Of a stretch of DNA of 14,446 nucleotides, positions 13,003 to 14,446 are shown in pieces. The DNA comes from Cytidiella melzeri (lineage: Eukaryota > Basidiomycota > Agaricomycetes > Polyporales > Irpicaceae): NCBI GenBank assembly GCA_022592445.1, contig JABYQR010000637.1, positions 1 through 14,446 on the forward strand. The letters run 5' to 3'. The position numbers and the translations under genes were made by a program. The notes below the pieces were generated by a model that made no database searches, had not been told where the DNA came from, and saw only the letters and a program-made list of their open reading frames with translations. The first letter of the stretch is position 1; the number at the start of each line of letters is the position of its first letter.

Positions 13003-14446
13003 ATGAGCACCCCTCAAGAAGCAATACAACCCGAAGGTACCCAAGCACCAGGGACTGAAAGAGAACAAAGGCCATTTACACCATTCACCACCCCTGACAA
13101 CGACAACTCTTCAGCCCCAGATCCACATCGACCCATCTTCCGACCCTATGATAGGGAAGGTCATGAGAAAAGGAAACAATCAGACCCTTTCGACCCCGAG
13201 TACCCCTTTGACAGATATTCCGACGCCCCAACCAATGACCGAGCACCACCTGAAAGCGAGTGGGAAAAGCTCAAACTCCGTGATCCCCAAGACTTTGATG
13301 GCAGGGCCGAGAAGTTTGATGAATGGTGGACCAACATGTTGATGTACATCAAGATGCAGCCCAAGCGATTTGCTCTAGCCATACACAAGATTGTTTGCGT
13401 ACTCAGTTACATGAATGGAGGAACGGCTGGACCATGGGCTATGTTGAAGAAGAAACAATACCTGATGGAAGATTTCCCACACTGGAGAGAATTCTGCGAT
13501 GAAGTGTTGATGTTCTTCCAGGACAAAGGACTCAGAGAACAAGCATTGGCCAAGCTTGAAAGGGCAAATCAAGGATTGAGAACAGTCCAAGAATACAACA
13601 ATGATTTTTCCGTATTGCTGGGACAATACGGCGAGAACCGAGACGAGACAGCGGTAATGGCTTGGTACAAGCGCGGACTCAAGTGGAGCCTCCTTAACGC
13701 CCTTCATAATCTACACCATCAACCGGAGAACCTCGGAGAAATGATGATAGAAGCGCTCCGGCTAGAAACAAACCGACAACTCCTGACGCTCGATCTGGCT
13801 GCTCATAATGGCCGTGGCAAGAGTGAGGGGGGAAGTCAGTCTACTCGAACCCCCTACTCCAACAACAACCAAGCCACTGCAAGAGTTATGAACGCAGCAG
13901 ATCGTGAGCGTCACTTCAGAGACAAACTATGCTTCAGGTGCCATCAGCCTGGTCACAAAGCTAACGATCTCTCCTTCCATCCCGACTATAGGCCAAACCC
14001 ACGCACGCAATCTCGAGCGCAAAACCCGCCGCCTGCACTCCGAGCTGCAACATGGTTGAAGGAGAAAGATCAGGCGCCAGCACTTTGGAAGCAAGAGGGG
14101 AGGAGGTTGGTCAGGAGGACACCGCAGGAGTTATACGTCGCACGCGTGGCAGCGTGGCGGGCGATTCAGGCGAGACGGCTGGAGCTCTCAAAGAGTTACA
14201 TCGTCGACACGATGGAGGGGGGACCCTGCAAGTTCTGGGGTCCGGCCGAGCACAGGAACGTGGTCTTTATGACCAATCAGGAGGCGAAATGCATGAGGGA
14301 ATGGAGAACCATGGCCTTTGCAGGCCCGGATATGATAGATTGGGCCAACGACTTGTACTGGATAAGTTGGGCAGCACACAAACGGGAGGATCTGGGGGTG
14401 ACGCAGAAGGAAGTGGAGAGGTGGCTCAACTTAAAGTGGGTAGGGA
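13003..14446 (+). CDS. gag: Gag-like protein of the gypsy-type element, 481 aa to window end
   Basis: The first ATG after the in-frame TAA is at 13003; the frame is open to the last base, so the C terminus is missing. Residues 1-86 are Pro/Asp/Arg-rich and look disordered. Residues ~87-250 match the retrotransposon Gag fold: D-F-D-G-R-A-E-K-F-D-E-W-W, L-S-Y-M-N-G-G-T-A-G-P-W, and a later W-Y-K-R-G-L. This domain assembles the virus-like particle. A zinc knuckle follows at C310, C313, H318, but the fourth ligand, normally Cys at 323, is Leu (CTC). RNA binding may be impaired, or the knuckle was replaced. From about residue 347 (14041) a Trp/Arg-rich stretch of ~135 residues has no Gag or protease motif I recognise, and its codons turn strongly G-ending. 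It may be a family-specific extension or a fusion with other DNA. Confidence 0.75.
   Translation, partial: MSTPQEAIQPEGTQAPGTEREQRPFTPFTTPDNDNSSAPDPHRPIFRPYDREGHEKRKQSDPFDPEYPFDRYSDAPTNDRAPPESEWEKLKLRDPQDFDGRAEKFDEWWTNMLMYIKMQPKRFALAIHKIVCVLSYMNGGTAGPWAMLKKKQYLMEDFPHWREFCDEVLMFFQDKGLREQALAKLERANQGLRTVQEYNNDFSVLLGQYGENRDETAVMAWYKRGLKWSLLNALHNLHHQPENLGEMMIEALRLETNRQLLTLDLAAHNGRGKSEGGSQSTRTPYSNNNQATARVMNAADRERHFRDKLCFRCHQPGHKANDLSFHPDYRPNPRTQSRAQNPPPALRAATWLKEKDQAPALWKQEGRRLVRRTPQELYVARVAAWRAIQARRLELSKSYIVDTMEGGPCKFWGPAEHRNVVFMTNQEAKCMREWRTMAFAGPDMIDWANDLYWISWAAHKREDLGVTQKEVERWLNLKWVG

Larger units (their letters stand above)
11830..14446 (+). mobile_element. Ty3/gypsy-type LTR retrotransposon, 5' part (runs off the window)
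   Basis: It comprises the 5' LTR at 11830-12541, a candidate primer site at 12544, a leader, and a Gag frame open to the window end. The same-strand order LTR TATA, leader and Gag gives the orientation. The Gag central domain is of the retrotransposon-gag (PF03732-like) type seen in Ty3/gypsy elements. Pol was not reached, so the superfamily call rests on Gag alone. Family relatives here are the solo LTR (6035-6747) and the fragment (9682-9890). The other end and target duplication are outside. Confidence 0.8.

Overview
The window looks like a transposon-dense, gene-poor stretch of a fungal genome, most likely a basidiomycete. The host call is an inference from the style of the retroelement proteins (a Ty1/copia polyprotein with a CCHC box followed by a GGGK / PEWW stretch, and a Ty3/gypsy-type Gag). 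I found no ordinary host gene, tRNA, rRNA or CRISPR array that I could support.

Layout. Positions 1-9101 are one decayed Ty1/copia retrotransposon in + orientation; its 5' end lies outside the window. In order it shows CCHC knuckle, aspartic protease, GAG-pre-integrase, integrase, linker, reverse transcriptase, RNase H, polypurine tract and a 237-bp 3' LTR. Two insertions split it. The first, 1115-5499, is a four-level nest: an unrecognised ~1.83 kb TG...CA element (called 'element N' here; 4-bp target duplication ACAC) lies in the copia integrase. A second copy of N lies inside the first in opposite orientation (4-bp duplication GCGT). A 703-bp solo LTR of a third family lies inside that second copy (5-bp duplication ACCTC). 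The second insertion into copia, 6035-6747, is a 713-bp solo LTR in - orientation with 5-bp duplication TGCCG. It belongs to the same family as the 5' LTR of the Ty3/gypsy-type element that starts at 11830.

Positions 9102-11829 hold degenerate tandem repeats, a truncated gypsy-family LTR (9682-9890), a candidate small LTR (10180-10558), two direct-repeat pairs and otherwise non-coding-looking DNA. Positions 11830-14446 are the 5' part of a gypsy-type element: LTR, possible primer binding site, leader and a Gag frame that stays open to the end of the window.

How the parts relate. The copia element is dead: three net -1 frameshifts, two nonsense codons, two insertions, and loss of acidic residues in the integrase, reverse transcriptase and RNase H active sites, each explicable by a G-to-A change. 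The nesting gives relative ages: copia, then N copy 1, then N copy 2, then the 703-bp solo LTR. The most novel-looking item is element N: it has a TATA box and, 150 bp downstream, a Cys/His-rich reading frame present in both copies (intact in the inner one). Its two head-to-head copies form a large inverted repeat that could give hairpin RNA.
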